Shown piece by piece: positions 51,531 through 62,590 of a DNA stretch of 64,000 nucleotides. Every line of letters starts with the position of its first letter. The first letter of the stretch is position 1. The notes beneath the pieces were generated by a model. The model was not told the origin of the DNA and ran no database searches. It saw only the letters and a list, made by a program, of their open reading frames with translations. Source of the stretch: Rhabditoides inermis. Its lineage: Eukaryota > Nematoda > Chromadorea > Rhabditida > Rhabditidae. Location: assembly GCA_963966185.1 (NCBI GenBank), contig CAWZYM010000305.1:28501-92500 (forward strand), given 5' to 3'. The translations under genes and the position numbers were made by a program.

Positions 51531-54313
51531 AGTTCTATCTAGCGAATTGCCGCTCTCTCACTAAGAAATTGAACGAATTACACTCTCTTCTATATAGCTT
51601 TGAGCATGACATTGTTGCTTTTTGCGAATCCTGGCTCTCGCCAAATTTTCCTAATGGTCTCCTTGATCCCCGCGGTGTTTACCATATTGTTCGACGAGAT
51701 CGGCCCTCACGGGCCGGTGGAGTCATCATTTTCATCCAAAAGATTATTGCCATTCTTGAGATTCCATTATCTAATGATTCTGAATGTGTTTGTATTGACA
51801 TTCTCACACCCATTGTATATCGTGTATTTCTGTTGTACCGGCCACCTTCCACCCCTGCCGAGCCCACCCGCTCAATTCTATCTGATCTCTCCTCTCTCAT
51901 ATCTGCCTCCGCTATGCCTGTAGTTGTTCTGGGTGATCTTAACTTTCAATTGTACCCGGGTCAGACCGCGGGTAGCGGACTGGTAAGTGATTTCTTTGAG
52001 TTCTGTAACAACGCTGGCTTGTACAATCTTGTACAACAGCCAACGCGCGGAAAGTACGTTCTTGATGTCGCTCTCGTCGATTCCCCACCAGCGTTTTCGG
52101 AAGTCGAGGTGGTCCGCCCATTCTCCTCCTCTGACCACGCCGCCGTCACTTTCTCCCTTCTCTCCGACGTAGCTGCTTCCGACGAGACCCAAGAAGACTT
52201 CTCGCGCGACTTCACGAAGGCCGACTATTCTAAACTGGACTTCATTCTAGCTAATTATGATTGGAGTTGTGTGTTTTCCGATACTTCTTGTATCGATACT
52301 GTTTATAATAAATTTATATCTGTTTTGAATGATATAATTCAGACTCATGTTCCTCTCAAGCGACGACCGACCGACAGACCCGCGCCCGCTCATCTTCTGC
52401 GTGCCCGTCGGCGAGTAGACGAGGCGTGGGAGGCGCGCGAGCAGACCTCCGACGGCTTCGCTCGCTTTGTCGCCGCCAGGAGAGACTATACCAGCAGGTG
52501 CGCCAAGTTTGCCGCTTACACCGAACGCAAAATTATCGATTCGCGCGATTCGCGCAGGTTCTTCGGCTACATCAATCGTAGACTGAACAACAACTCGCGC
52601 GGCATCAGTGCTCTCACTATGCCTGATGGCACGCGCACCTCCGACCCCGCAATCATCTCGCGCTCACTTGCCTCTTACTTTGCAAGCGTCTATAACAAGC
52701 CAAACAACAACCCTCTTCCTCCGCTAACAGCTGCTGACGCCCCACCCTTGTCTGATTTCCTTTTGGACGGATATGCGGTGTTCCAGGCGATTGGCAAACT
52801 GAAGAGCAAGCTTTCGCTCACGCCCGAACGCATTCCTGCCTACTTTATCAAAAAACTAGCTTTGTCGTTGTCTGAACCTCTTGCGCGCTTGTTCAACCTG
52901 TCGCTCATCTCTGGATCTGTGCCAGAAATGTGGCGCGTTGCTCTCGTATCGCCGCTGCACAAGAAGGGTCGGAGGGACGTTGTTGAAAATTACCGACCAA
53001 TCTCACTAGTCTCTTCATTTTGCAAGATCCTTGAAATTATTAGCAAGGACAAAATTCTCTCCCACCTTTTGCTCTCCGGTTTGATATACCCGCGTCAATT
53101 CGGGTTTCTACCTTCCAAATCAACTGTCGCACAACTTTTGTTGTGCGTTTCGAAATGGCTCGATGGTTTGTCCGAAGGCTTTCAAACTGACGTTGTTTAT
53201 ATTGATTTTTGCAAGGCTTTTGACAAGGTGTCTCACCGTCTTCTTTTGCACAAACTCTCCGGTTACGGTATCGGAAACGGTCTAATCAATTGGCTCGGCA
53301 GCTATCTCTCTAATCGCTCTTTTAAAGTTATGTGCGGCTCAAAATTTTCTGAATCTTTCGCATGCCCTTCTGGCGTTCCTCAAGGGAGCGTCTTAGGGCC
53401 TCTTTTGTTCGTAATCTTCATTAATGACTTACCATCGAAGATATCCTCGGAGGTAGTACTCTATGCAGACGACGCAAAATTCTTTCGTACGATCAGGGAG
53501 CCTATGATCGACTTTCATGAGTTGAAGGTGGACATGGTACACTTCTCGTCCTGGTCACATGACTGGGAGATGGAAGTGTCTGTGCCCAAGAGTCGTCACC
53601 TATCCTTGTTCAGCGCCCACGACTGTCCACTGAGACTGGATGGCGTTAGACTGGAGCAGGTTGAGGACTCTATCCCCGATCTTGGCATTCTTATGACGCC
53701 AAATCTTGACTTTCGCAGCCACATTGATGTCAAAGTCGGTCGCGCAACTGCAACTGCGTGCGCAATTGCGCGCGCTGTCGCTTATCCAAATATCTCTACT
53801 TATGCGTCTTTATTCAGTACATACGTCCGTCCAATCTTGGAATACGGCTCTATCATCTGGTCTCCTCACACCTTAGAGCAGATCAACAAAATTGAGTCTG
53901 TTCTACGAAACTTCACTCGAATCACTCTTCACAAACTTGGCTATAATTCTTTCAGTATTCCCTATCTAGATCGCCTCGCTATGTTTGGTATGAACTCACT
54001 TGAGTACCGTCGCACTGAACTCGATCTTATTTTCTGTTTCAGGGTTTTGCGTGGTATGGAGGGTCCCGAGTTGCGAGCCCTGTTCACTGTCCAACCGGGC
54101 AGAGGCAGACGCAAGAACTCGCTCCAACTACGTAGAACGGCTACGTATAATAGTGTAGTACACAATGGGTTTGTCTCGCGCGTGGTTCGCGTGTGGAATC
54201 AGCTTCCTGACCGCATAGTCACCCACGGGTCACTAGCTTCTTTCAAATCCGCGCTCAGCGGTTTTGACCTTGGCGCAATTTGCGAGTTCAGGCATCATGA
54301 GCACTCGGGCTAG
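51473..54313 (+). CDS. LINE ORF2: AP-type endonuclease and reverse transcriptase
   Basis: 946 residues, uninterrupted. The N-terminal third is an apurinic-like endonuclease: YLANCRSL, DIVAFCESWLSP with the catalytic Glu, VVLGDLNF (GDxN) and SSDHAAVTF (SDH). The reverse transcriptase follows with PISLVSSFCKILE, QFGFLPSKSTVAQLL, VVYIDFCKAFDKVSH, the palm segment GVPQGSVLGPLLFVIFINDL and the catalytic VLYADDAKFF. The C-terminus has RRKNSLQLRR and VSRVVRVWNQLPD, usual for CR1/jockey-like elements. All catalytic residues that I can recognise are present, so this copy may be active or very young. ORF2 overlaps ORF1 by 58 bp in another frame. The first ATG chosen may not be the true start, since LINE ORF2 is often reinitiated. 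Confidence 0.93.
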   Translation: MPPDLFLPPSDVASGGARVKFYLANCRSLTKKLNELHSLLYSFEHDIVAFCESWLSPNFPNGLLDPRGVYHIVRRDRPSRAGGVIIFIQKIIAILEIPLSNDSECVCIDILTPIVYRVFLLYRPPSTPAEPTRSILSDLSSLISASAMPVVVLGDLNFQLYPGQTAGSGLVSDFFEFCNNAGLYNLVQQPTRGKYVLDVALVDSPPAFSEVEVVRPFSSSDHAAVTFSLLSDVAASDETQEDFSRDFTKADYSKLDFILANYDWSCVFSDTSCIDTVYNKFISVLNDIIQTHVPLKRRPTDRPAPAHLLRARRRVDEAWEAREQTSDGFARFVAARRDYTSRCAKFAAYTERKIIDSRDSRRFFGYINRRLNNNSRGISALTMPDGTRTSDPAIISRSLASYFASVYNKPNNNPLPPLTAADAPPLSDFLLDGYAVFQAIGKLKSKLSLTPERIPAYFIKKLALSLSEPLARLFNLSLISGSVPEMWRVALVSPLHKKGRRDVVENYRPISLVSSFCKILEIISKDKILSHLLLSGLIYPRQFGFLPSKSTVAQLLLCVSKWLDGLSEGFQTDVVYIDFCKAFDKVSHRLLLHKLSGYGIGNGLINWLGSYLSNRSFKVMCGSKFSESFACPSGVPQGSVLGPLLFVIFINDLPSKISSEVVLYADDAKFFRTIREPMIDFHELKVDMVHFSSWSHDWEMEVSVPKSRHLSLFSAHDCPLRLDGVRLEQVEDSIPDLGILMTPNLDFRSHIDVKVGRATATACAIARAVAYPNISTYASLFSTYVRPILEYGSIIWSPHTLEQINKIESVLRNFTRITLHKLGYNSFSIPYLDRLAMFGMNSLEYRRTELDLIFCFRVLRGMEGPELRALFTVQPGRGRRKNSLQLRRTATYNSVVHNGFVSRVVRVWNQLPDRIVTHGSLASFKSALSGFDLGAICEFRHHEHSG

Positions 54314-54932
54314 CTGGCACTCTCTATCTCTCTCTCTTTCTCCGCATCCCCCCCCTTCCCCCCTCTTCCCACTCATTGTTTGTCGTTGATGTTGTTATAT
54401 TTCCGGTGTTATTTCTTCCGTGTTACACTTTTACAACTCGCATTATCCGCGTACTACGTTAGATAAATGTATATCACTTTAATTCTTCAATTTTCAACTG
54501 TCATTCGAATTATATAAAGACTATCATGTTTTTTTTGTTTCCACAGATAAGGAAATTGGAAACAACGCAAGGGCTTTTGACATTCTTCTCTATTCTTTCC
54601 GGAACATATTTGTTAGCCCGAATCATCTGGAAAGTACGAACAAGTAAGACAAATTCAGAGGCATAGTTTGACCCGTTGTCGCTACTTTGAATTTCGAACA
54701 CGCGATAAAATTGCTAGTTTTAATTTTTTAGAACACGTGTTATTGTTGTTGGTTGTGGTGTGTATTGCTGGAGGGCGGATATACTTCACAATAGCCCCCG
54801 CGCACTCTCCCACACACATAATACATAATCGATGCATAATTGGTCTCGGGTCCAACCCACGACTTTTTTGCCGGCCGGAGAAAGCTGTGGGGAGGACTTT
54901 GTAGCCGTGTTCATTACTGGTAGAGGTACTCT
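54314..54932. other. LINE 3' region and flank of doublecortin gene
   Basis: Pyrimidine-rich 3' sequence of the LINE (54317-54370) followed by AT-rich sequence. No gene was seen before the start codon at 54933. Confidence 0.5.
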
Positions 54933-57900
54933 ATGCCTACTTCTGCTTCTTACTGGGACGTGCGCTCCCGCCGACCCAAGAGTTGCATCAAGTCCAAGTC
55001 TAATGTGAGAGTCTACGAGGGAGAGCGCTACACGTCACGCGATGATATCTACACGCGACTCGAGCGATCAGGATTTCTCCACGATGTGAGTTGCGAAGAA
55101 CAGTAGTTAGTAGTCGTGCTCATTCCTTTCTTCCAACTATAGTCCTATGCAATTTGCTACTCATACCTCTGTTTTTTTTCGTAATGCGCGGCCGGTGGTG
55201 GATTGACGGAAGTGGAGATAGCCGGTGGTGTGGGGTCTATTAGGGGTAGAGGAGGGGTTGCGTTCCCACTATAGTCTCCCTCTGTTCACAAACATTCCAA
55301 GCTGTCCGTACTCAGTCCACCCAGTATCTCGCTCCCCACAGAGGAAAGAGACGTCGAGGTGACATCGCTTATGATATTGGCTATTTCAACTTTCATGCCA
55401 CTCTTCCTCAAACCATTGCATATTCTGGTATACCTAATACTCATGCGTCCGTAACAACCATAATACACATGAACATACACTTCGGTTAATATATTGTGAA
55501 TCTGTTCTACTGTTTCCTTTGTTAAGTGGCACGACGGGGACGTGCACTACGACATCTACGACCAGCGGCGTCCGATGGTGCCCTTCGACTTCCGCTCCAT
55601 CCGTATACGCGTCTACAGGAATGGAGAGCCTCTCGATCCAGGAAAGGTACGCTTCGTTTGATCGTTTTCATAGCTTCCTCGTTCGCAATATGCATTTCTT
55701 TGACATTATCTTACAGTAATCATTTTCGTGTGTCACTCACCCATCCGACTGATCCCTGTTTCGACATACCGACAATACGTGATAACAAGCGCTTCGTTTC
55801 CCTCAATCAGTGGCCACAACGATAATCACCTCCTTCCCGTGTCAAACGGATGTGCACAAAAGAGAAAACACATGTTTCGTTTAAAAACATAATTATTTTA
55901 CAACTGGAAATGATAGCCATGTTTCATATTCTGCACGTGACTCGACGTGAGTTCAAGCATTGGATAGTCTTTCTGGACTCGCTGACGAAGAAGCTCGGGA
56001 CAACCACTGCCGTCCACAGACTATACACGACCGATGGAGTGCAAATCGAACATGTGAGATTGAAATGTACAACACTTTCATTATTGCACACTACAATATA
56101 CCTTAATTTGAAAGCATAGCCACATTCTACTATATTCTATTACTGTATCTATATCTATATCATTATCCATTATACTCCATTGTGAACTCTATCAGGGCAA
56201 GATCGTAGTGTATGTGAGTAGAAAGTGTAAAAGGACAGTTTCCCATTGCAGTTCGAGGATCTGTCCCCTGGTGGTGAGTATGTTGCAGTGGAGAGGACTC
56301 CGTTCATTCGGTGCATCTACGGGGCGGGGGCAGAGAGGGACAGGGAGAGGAGCGAGGGACGGGAGGGGCGGGAGGGACGGGAAGGGAGGGAAGGAAGGGA
56401 GAGACGCGACAACAAGGTGGGCAGACAATTCTGGAATGTGTTGACTGCCGCGCACATCGCGGTTTCCAATGACCGCGACAAGACACAGCACTAGACACTC
56501 TCAACTCTCAACTGCGCACACGTTGACGCTACTATATGGAACACTCGATGTTGTTTCCCATATCCTCATCCCTCGAGTAATTACCGATGAATAACAGACA
56601 CACTCACACCACTCGCTAATTACTTCGATCGCTCTCTTGGGACTTGACATTACATTAATGAGGCTGCCTCCACTTTTCTCGAAACCTATTTTAAAATCAA
56701 ATGATGAGGTACACATTTTTTGTTGAGATTTTTATTCGAACTTCTCGTTTAGTGCATGTCTGCCTATAGCATTTGTTGCCCCGCTGTTGTTTACAGTGCT
56801 GTAGTACTGTTCCATAGGACACCGACAATTCTATTTTCCTACCTAATACAAAACTTTGACCTAAATTGTAGCTGTTATTCGGTAATCACTTGTACGTCAA
56901 AATACACAACTGGATTCACTTCATGGAACGAACATGATGACCTATTGAACACATTGATTGTACTAATAACTAATACAAACAATACCGTACCCTCACACTT
57001 TCAGAAGTTCTTCGTTCCACTTCGGATGGATACATTGAGACCGCACTTTCTGGAATCAGCCGAATCAATCGATATCTATCTGAAGAAGGAAGGTTTCGGG
57101 AGTGCAACCGGACTGCCATATCCCCTCGATAGTATTGCTGTGAAAAGCGCTTCAACAAGGTAAATCGACAGTTACAGTAGTAACATAAAGGTACTGTTCC
57201 AGTAACCTGCATTCGTTCGTGCGCCAGCGCAGTGGCAGCTTCGAGGAGCTGAACAAAGTCGGGACGACAGTGGCATTCGCGCATCCCGAATCCAGACCGA
57301 AGAGAGATGTGAGCTTGCCAAAGGCATGTTTTTTTTAGGATTATAGGAGTATTTTTCAGGCGTCCGCCAAACTGCGCGCGACATCGCCGGAAAAGGAGAA
57401 AGAAGAAGAAGAAGAGGAGGAGGAGGAGGAGGAGGAGGAGGAGGAGAGACCGACGAGCGCCCTGTCGAAGACGAGTCGAACGAGCAAGAAAAGCGCCAAG
57501 TTCGATGTGCCCGACGATGTGTAAGTTTAAAAAAAACAAGTGTTTAAAACAAGTGTTCCGGTAAGAACTACATGTTTCCAGGAAGAATCGGGAGGACAAA
57601 GAGAGAGAGAAAAAGGAAGAGAAGGAGCGACCGAGAAAGAACAAGAAGGAGGAGATGGAGGAGGAGGAGGGGGATGAAGACAATGAGGAGCAGTTCGAAC
57701 GAGAGCCGAGTCTAATCGAGAGGATCGACATACTACAAGAAGAGATGAGAAGAAAGGAGGGTGAAGGAAAGAAGACTGTTCCGGAGAAGACCAAGACAAT
57801 CAATCGAAGCAAGATCCCGCGGCCGACGCTGGAAGGAGGAGCAGAGATGGTGGAGCAGCCTGCTTCCACTGCTCCCACTGCTTCTGCTCCTCTCGAAAGA

Positions 57901-58731
57901 ACCCTTCCCATACTCACGACCGAAACACAAATGCAGATTGAGAAACGTGGGTTTTCTAGTCTGTTCACAGAAAACAGTATGATTTTCTGACCATATTAAT
58001 TATACGATACGACATGTAATTCAATCGGACATGGAAAACAATAACAAACGTTCTTTTTGTGATTCATTCTTTCTGAGAAGCTCACGCGCCGAGAATGCAT
58101 AACGAAAAAGGAAGAGAGAAGCCATAAGGGAATGAGTGAAAGAACAAACTGCATTAGTACAAACGAGAAGACGGCTATATATTGCATATTGCATACATGT
58201 TTACTGCCATACTTTGCTACATGCTGTTTTCAGGCAGGTGGTCCCGTCCCTCCTCCCCGGACCCTGACATGGACTTCGATCATCGCCCCCGTCTCACGTC
58301 TAGCCGAGAACTCATTTACGAAGAGAAGGTATGTACTAACAATTATTACGGATCTCACTATGACAATCACATGTTTACTCACTCAGTGAACATTTCAGTA
58401 TCATCCCGATCAATTTGAGTAGTTCGAGAGATTATCCTTTCCCTATTAGTCATAATTGATGGGGGGGGGGGGAAAGCAGTTTATAGTAGTAATTTTCTAT
58501 TACGCGGCTTCTGTAGAGTGGAAAACAACGAAAGATTTCGCAACCATCTCTATGCACTATATTTATCCCTTTCCCCCTGCCGAGAAGCCTATATAGTTAT
58601 GTTATTTCTGCTGGCAGCGCGAGAGATTTCTGCTGGCAGTGCGAGAGAGAGTAACACAGTAATCTGTTTACTGGTCAATTGGTCACTCTCACTGTAAATG
58701 AATATGCGAGAACCTGCATTTTCTCTTCCCC

Positions 58732-58777
<46 letters not shown>

Positions 58778-59646
58778 TTCTCACCTGTCGCAATAACAAC
58801 GCACTGAATAGAACGAATGAAAGACGAAGGCAGATGATAAGAAAAGCACGAGATTGTTCGAGACTATACATTTTATATGGGGAAATGATTGTTGTATGGC
58901 TGTGAAGTGAGTGAGTGATTGCAGGTGATCAAAACGACTCGAACGAGTCGACTGCCTTCTGCCGACCGCCACCCAGTAACGCACAGACTGGTAGGCAAAT
59001 TAGAACTGGCGCTCAGCGCCCGTTCGTTCGTTTTTTTGTGAACCGTAATCCGCGCGCTCCCCCGAGGCTCAATCATGCATTGCAAATTGCAATGAATTGC
59101 TTTTCACATTAATCACTAGTCTCTACTCTCTCATCAATTTCTCACCAAAATGCTTTTCGGTTTTCGACCATAACCGCAAGTCACCAATCCATTTTGTTTT
59201 TGTAACTAAATATTACTGCAAAACACTAAATTTCGTATTATCGTTGTCATGCTCTCCATATACAAATATTTCCCGCATATTTTTTTGCAACATACTAGTA
59301 GTTTATAAGTAACTTAACTTCTCTGTAGCTTATCATATCAACTCAGACAGCGTATCAACTTTTCAACTTTCGAACACAGCTTTCACATGGAATTCTCCCA
59401 TTGTATAGGTGCCATTCACACTCAGTTCGTGTGATTTCAAGAGTGCTTTCTATTTTGTGTCCGTCTTCGCAATTCGATTATGCATTCATCAGTGCAGGCG
59501 CGGAAGTGTGACACTATCGTTTGCAGGATCGCTACACTCCCTCGTATCAGAACTACCGAAACAGGAGTGGACGCCAGTCGGTGCGACGAACCATCTTCCA
59601 AAGAAACACCGACTACGACACTCCATACGATCCCGACTTTCTCTGA
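54933..59646 (+). CDS. doublecortin-domain (DCX) microtubule-associated protein
   Basis: Exon 1 (54933 on, MPTSASYWDVRSRRPKSCIK) and exon 2 (55529 on, WHDGDVHYDIYDQRRPMVPF) lead into a doublecortin domain. It reads IRVYRNGEPLDPGK, MFHILHVTRREFKHWIVFLD, LYTTDGVQIEH and FEDLSPGGEYVAVERTPF. DCX domains bind microtubules. Later exons give FVPLRMDTLRPHFLESAESI, a very acidic/basic coiled-coil-like stretch with a long run of Glu, then LIERIDILQEEMRRKEGEGK and SRPSSPDPDMDFDHRP. The C-terminus is either a short exon (58399-58422, YHPDQFE stop) or two further exons (58925-58990 and 59527-59646, ending DTPYDPDFL). One junction (after LDPGK, about 55647, to MFHIL, about 55919) does not keep frame with plain GT-AG sites, so part of the model is provisional. 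Confidence 0.75.
58399..58422 (+). CDS. alternative terminal exon of the doublecortin gene
   Basis: The acceptor ACATTTCAG is followed by TAT CAT CCC GAT CAA TTT GAG TAG, in frame with the preceding exon ending IYEEK. Using it gives a short C-terminus. Skipping it allows the longer end through 58925-58990 and 59527-59646. Confidence 0.5.
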   Translation, partial: YHPDQFE

Positions 59647-59853
59647 CTTCCTCTTTCTACACATAACAAATTCATGCTTTCGCTCTTTCAACGCATTCCG
59701 ACTGCCATTGTTCGTATGTTGTATGTACTAATAAACAAACTCGCCAACACCTGTGTAATTAGCGTGTTTTGAAATGCGCACCTGTCCAGTGCTGTATTGC
59801 ATGTCCCGAGGGAGAAGGGGGCGGGGCGTTGCCTGTGAGGGGAAACCGCGAGG

Positions 59854-59863
59854 TATATATAAG
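59854..59863 (+). promoter_or_regulatory. TATA box
   Basis: TATATATAAG 75 bp upstream of the ATG at 59938, where no trans-splice acceptor is evident. It suggests an independent promoter for the small gene that follows. Confidence 0.6.
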
Positions 59864-59937
59864 AGAGCCCCCCCTGTTGGCAGATAGAACTGTACTGTTG
59901 TGATTCCCGGCCACTCTTTACTCGCTCGTATTCAATC

Positions 59938-61329
59938 ATGGGACCTGCAGTTTTGCCGTTTCCGCGCAGGAGGTCTTCTATTCAGGTGAGAAAGAGAGAG
60001 AGAGAGATAGAGATAGAGATGGGGGGAGAGAGAAGTAGAGAGACATATATAAATGTGTTCAGCTGGACCCGATCGAGATGCGTCTTCCGGGGGAGCCTCT
60101 GCCTTCTCCGTCCTTCTCCGTCACCTCCTCCTCCTCCTTCTCCTCCTCCTCCTCCTCTGCCGCCCAATCGCCGTCTCCCAAGTCACCCAAGACACTCACT
60201 CCACTCAAGGTCTTTCCGAAACCAGACGACGCTCCCACTGTGAGTTGCTTCTTTGATTTTACTTCCGTAAAAAGTTGTACGAGTAATATTCATCGTTCAT
60301 AGTGCGGCAGGTGGCGTGTGAGTGTTTGAGTGTTCGAGTTGCGAAATGCGTGGAATAACAGAATGCGTGACTAACGCACATAGCGAAGTTCTTGAAAACC
60401 AATTTACCGACATTTTTTTCCCAATGTTTCCGTTTCACATGAAACATTTTTCTTCGGAATGAATTGAGAAGATGAAATTTTTTCCACAGAAGCTGCTGAA
60501 TAACGTTGTAATTATCATGCAAAAAGCATGAGAACCAAGTGAAAAGAAGGCATGTTATTAGGAGAATTGTGAGAGATTGCACAATCACATCGGTCAGCTT
60601 TGCAGGAAAAGAGACAGCATTTGACTACGGTGTGTCACGTGTTTGCTGAAACCATGAATCGAAAATCCACTCCTTGACCTCTTACTGTAGCATCTTTGTT
60701 TGTTATGGAGTCAGATAGAGAAAGAGAAAGAGCTATATAGAGAGGAAGAGGGAGTCGTATAGTGCACTATCTGATCATATGTACAGATGTCTTCTTTCCC
60801 ACATCTACGTGCGTTTCATCTCTTGTGCGCCTGTTTTTGAGTGCAGTCCCGGACTGCCATAGCAACACTTGTGCGACACTACTGCCTATCAGAATATCAC
60901 TACTGCCTATCAGAATATCACTCGCCGCTCGCCCTTGAGAGCTCATTACATTGTGTATGCCTTGAGAATGGCATTGTTTTCTATCCCCGTATCCCTGAGA
61001 GAAAGAGAGAGAGAGAGAGAAAGAGAGAGAGAGGGAGGGACAGGGAGGGAGGGAGAGGGAGAGAGAGAGTCGCAGTGTGGCCGTTCAAGCGCGAGAGATC
61101 AACTGTCTTATGAGACCACAAAGAGCCGATTTCGTAGCAAATGCAATGTAGCGTAACGCTGAAAAAGAACTCTTTTCAAATGTATATAAAAGTTATATAA
61201 AATCTGTATTGCAGACCCGCGAGAGGTGTATGTCGTGTGATTCTGACCGACTGCCGAACAGATCTCAGTCGACGCACCCTATCAGCAGACTCGCCAGGGA
61301 CGACTCATTCCCCTCCAACACACCCAAAG

Positions 61330-61368
<39 letters not shown>

Positions 61369-61768
61369 CACAAACAGAGAGAAAGATAAGAGAGAAAGAG
61401 AGACGCGAAAAAAATCGGTTGCATAAGAAAACGAGTGCGTAAAAACTGGGATGCGCGGGCGTGTCTTGTTTGATGGCCACAGCAACGACCATTCGCATCA
61501 CTCATGAACGGAATCGAACGCGAAAAAACTTGACAGATGCTGGCGAGACATGGAAAAATAAAAACGTTCTGATCGGCAGCAGGCGGTCTAAAACCGAATA
61601 CGGTTCCGTGATTAACTGTTAATTAATCATTTTCTAGCACGCCGCCCTTCTTCGCCCATGGCTGGTCGCTCGCATTCGAGGCGTCGCCGGGTATCGATCG
61701 ATGAGAACTACGACACGACTGCGGCGTTCATCGAAGACATCAGAAGGCAACTCATCAAACAGATGTAG
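59938..61768 (+). CDS. small Ser/Pro/Arg-rich protein, unknown
   Basis: Four exons (59938-59985, 60063-60239, 61215-61329, 61638-61768) join in phase to about 156 residues. The start is MGPAVLPFPRRRSSIQ. A serine run (TSSSSFSSSSSSAAQSPSPK) precedes SPKTLTPLKVFPKPDDAPT. Then come TRERCMSCDSDRLPNRSQST and RLARDDSFPSNTP. The C-terminus SRRRRVSIDENYDTTAAFIE ends IRRQLIKQM. RRRRVS resembles a basophilic kinase site, and the SP/TP sites suggest proline-directed phosphorylation. A possible extra exon after TGAGTGCAG (60846, SRTAIATLVRHYC) has no clear donor. I do not recognise the family. It has its own TATA box and lies 291 bp after the doublecortin gene. Confidence 0.65.
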
Positions 61769-62232
61769 TCTCCCTCTGTATACTTGTACATGCGTCACAT
61801 AACCGGTGTTCCCTCGATTCATAACCACGCTTTCAGTACCTAGAATAACTCCTAGCGTACCTTTCCGACCCCTCGTTTTGTTCCTGTGAAAGTTGTACAT
61901 AAGCATTGTAAGTACACGTGATTCGAGTAAATGTATTTTCCGAAGTACTGTGTGACTTTGTCTTTCTGCTTGCACAGTAAGTCGGTTATACAAGGAGTGC
62001 AGCCAGGCGGAATGAAGGCTGCATATTTACTTGTATTGTGGAATGAAAAGATTAGAGTAAAGTGTGCACGGGACTTGAGAAAGGAGGGAGAGAGACGATA
62101 AAAATCCCGTGTGAGCTAGTCTGGCTTTCTAGAAAGAGCACCGATGATTTACAACCACTCGTGAGTCGTATGGCTAGTGGTAGTTGGTGAGCAGAGAATG
62201 ATGTATGCAATTTCCGCTACAACATACATCGA

Positions 62233-62265
<33 letters not shown>

Positions 62266-62590
62266 GCTCTCTTTCTTCCGTCTTTGCTTTTCTAATCTCA
62301 CGCGCACGAGTCCCCGCGTCGTCGGGATAATGTGAGTGTGACTATTCTAAATAGTCCACGTGCGCTTTGCGACTACAATTTGCGTCGGGGGAGCCCCCTT
62401 TCTGCGTCTGAGCTTTTGATCTTCGAACAAGTCGGTGAGAAACTGCTGCACTTACTCATATATCGAATGTACAAGAGGAAACGCTGTGAACAAGAAAATA
62501 AATAAGTTTATTGCGCATGAAGAGAGTGTGATCACAAGTATGTACAGACATTGTCCACGGGGAGAGAGTGAGTGTGCCTAGATGTGTTGT
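61769..62590. other. convergent spacer before the secreted-protein gene
   Basis: No gene supported. It contains a (CT)n run at about 62232-62272 and the 3' flanks of two convergent genes. AATAAA on the minus-gene side was sought; TTTATT occurs at about 62505-62511 (AATAAA on the minus strand), about 80 bp beyond the stop. Confidence 0.5.

Larger units (their letters stand above)
49990..54500 (+). mobile_element. non-LTR retrotransposon (CR1/jockey-like LINE)
   Basis: A LINE with two overlapping frames. ORF2 begins at 51473 while ORF1 ends at 51530. The order is 5' region, ORF1 (split by an insert at 50260-50699), ORF2 with endonuclease and reverse transcriptase, then a short pyrimidine-rich 3' region. 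Limits of the element are approximate. The 5' end is unclear within 49750-50030, and no terminal repeat or target duplication for the whole element was identified. ORF2 has no stop or frameshift, indicating recent insertion. Confidence 0.85.

Noticed and set aside
51473..54313. Retroviral or LTR-element polymerase
   Set aside because: The AP-type endonuclease precedes the reverse transcriptase and there are no LTRs, protease or integrase, so it is a non-LTR element.
60841..61113. Extra exon (SRTAIATLVRHYC...) in the small Ser/Pro/Arg gene
   Set aside because: Good acceptor but no clear donor, and it holds an 18-bp tandem repeat and GA runs; the gene joins in frame without it.
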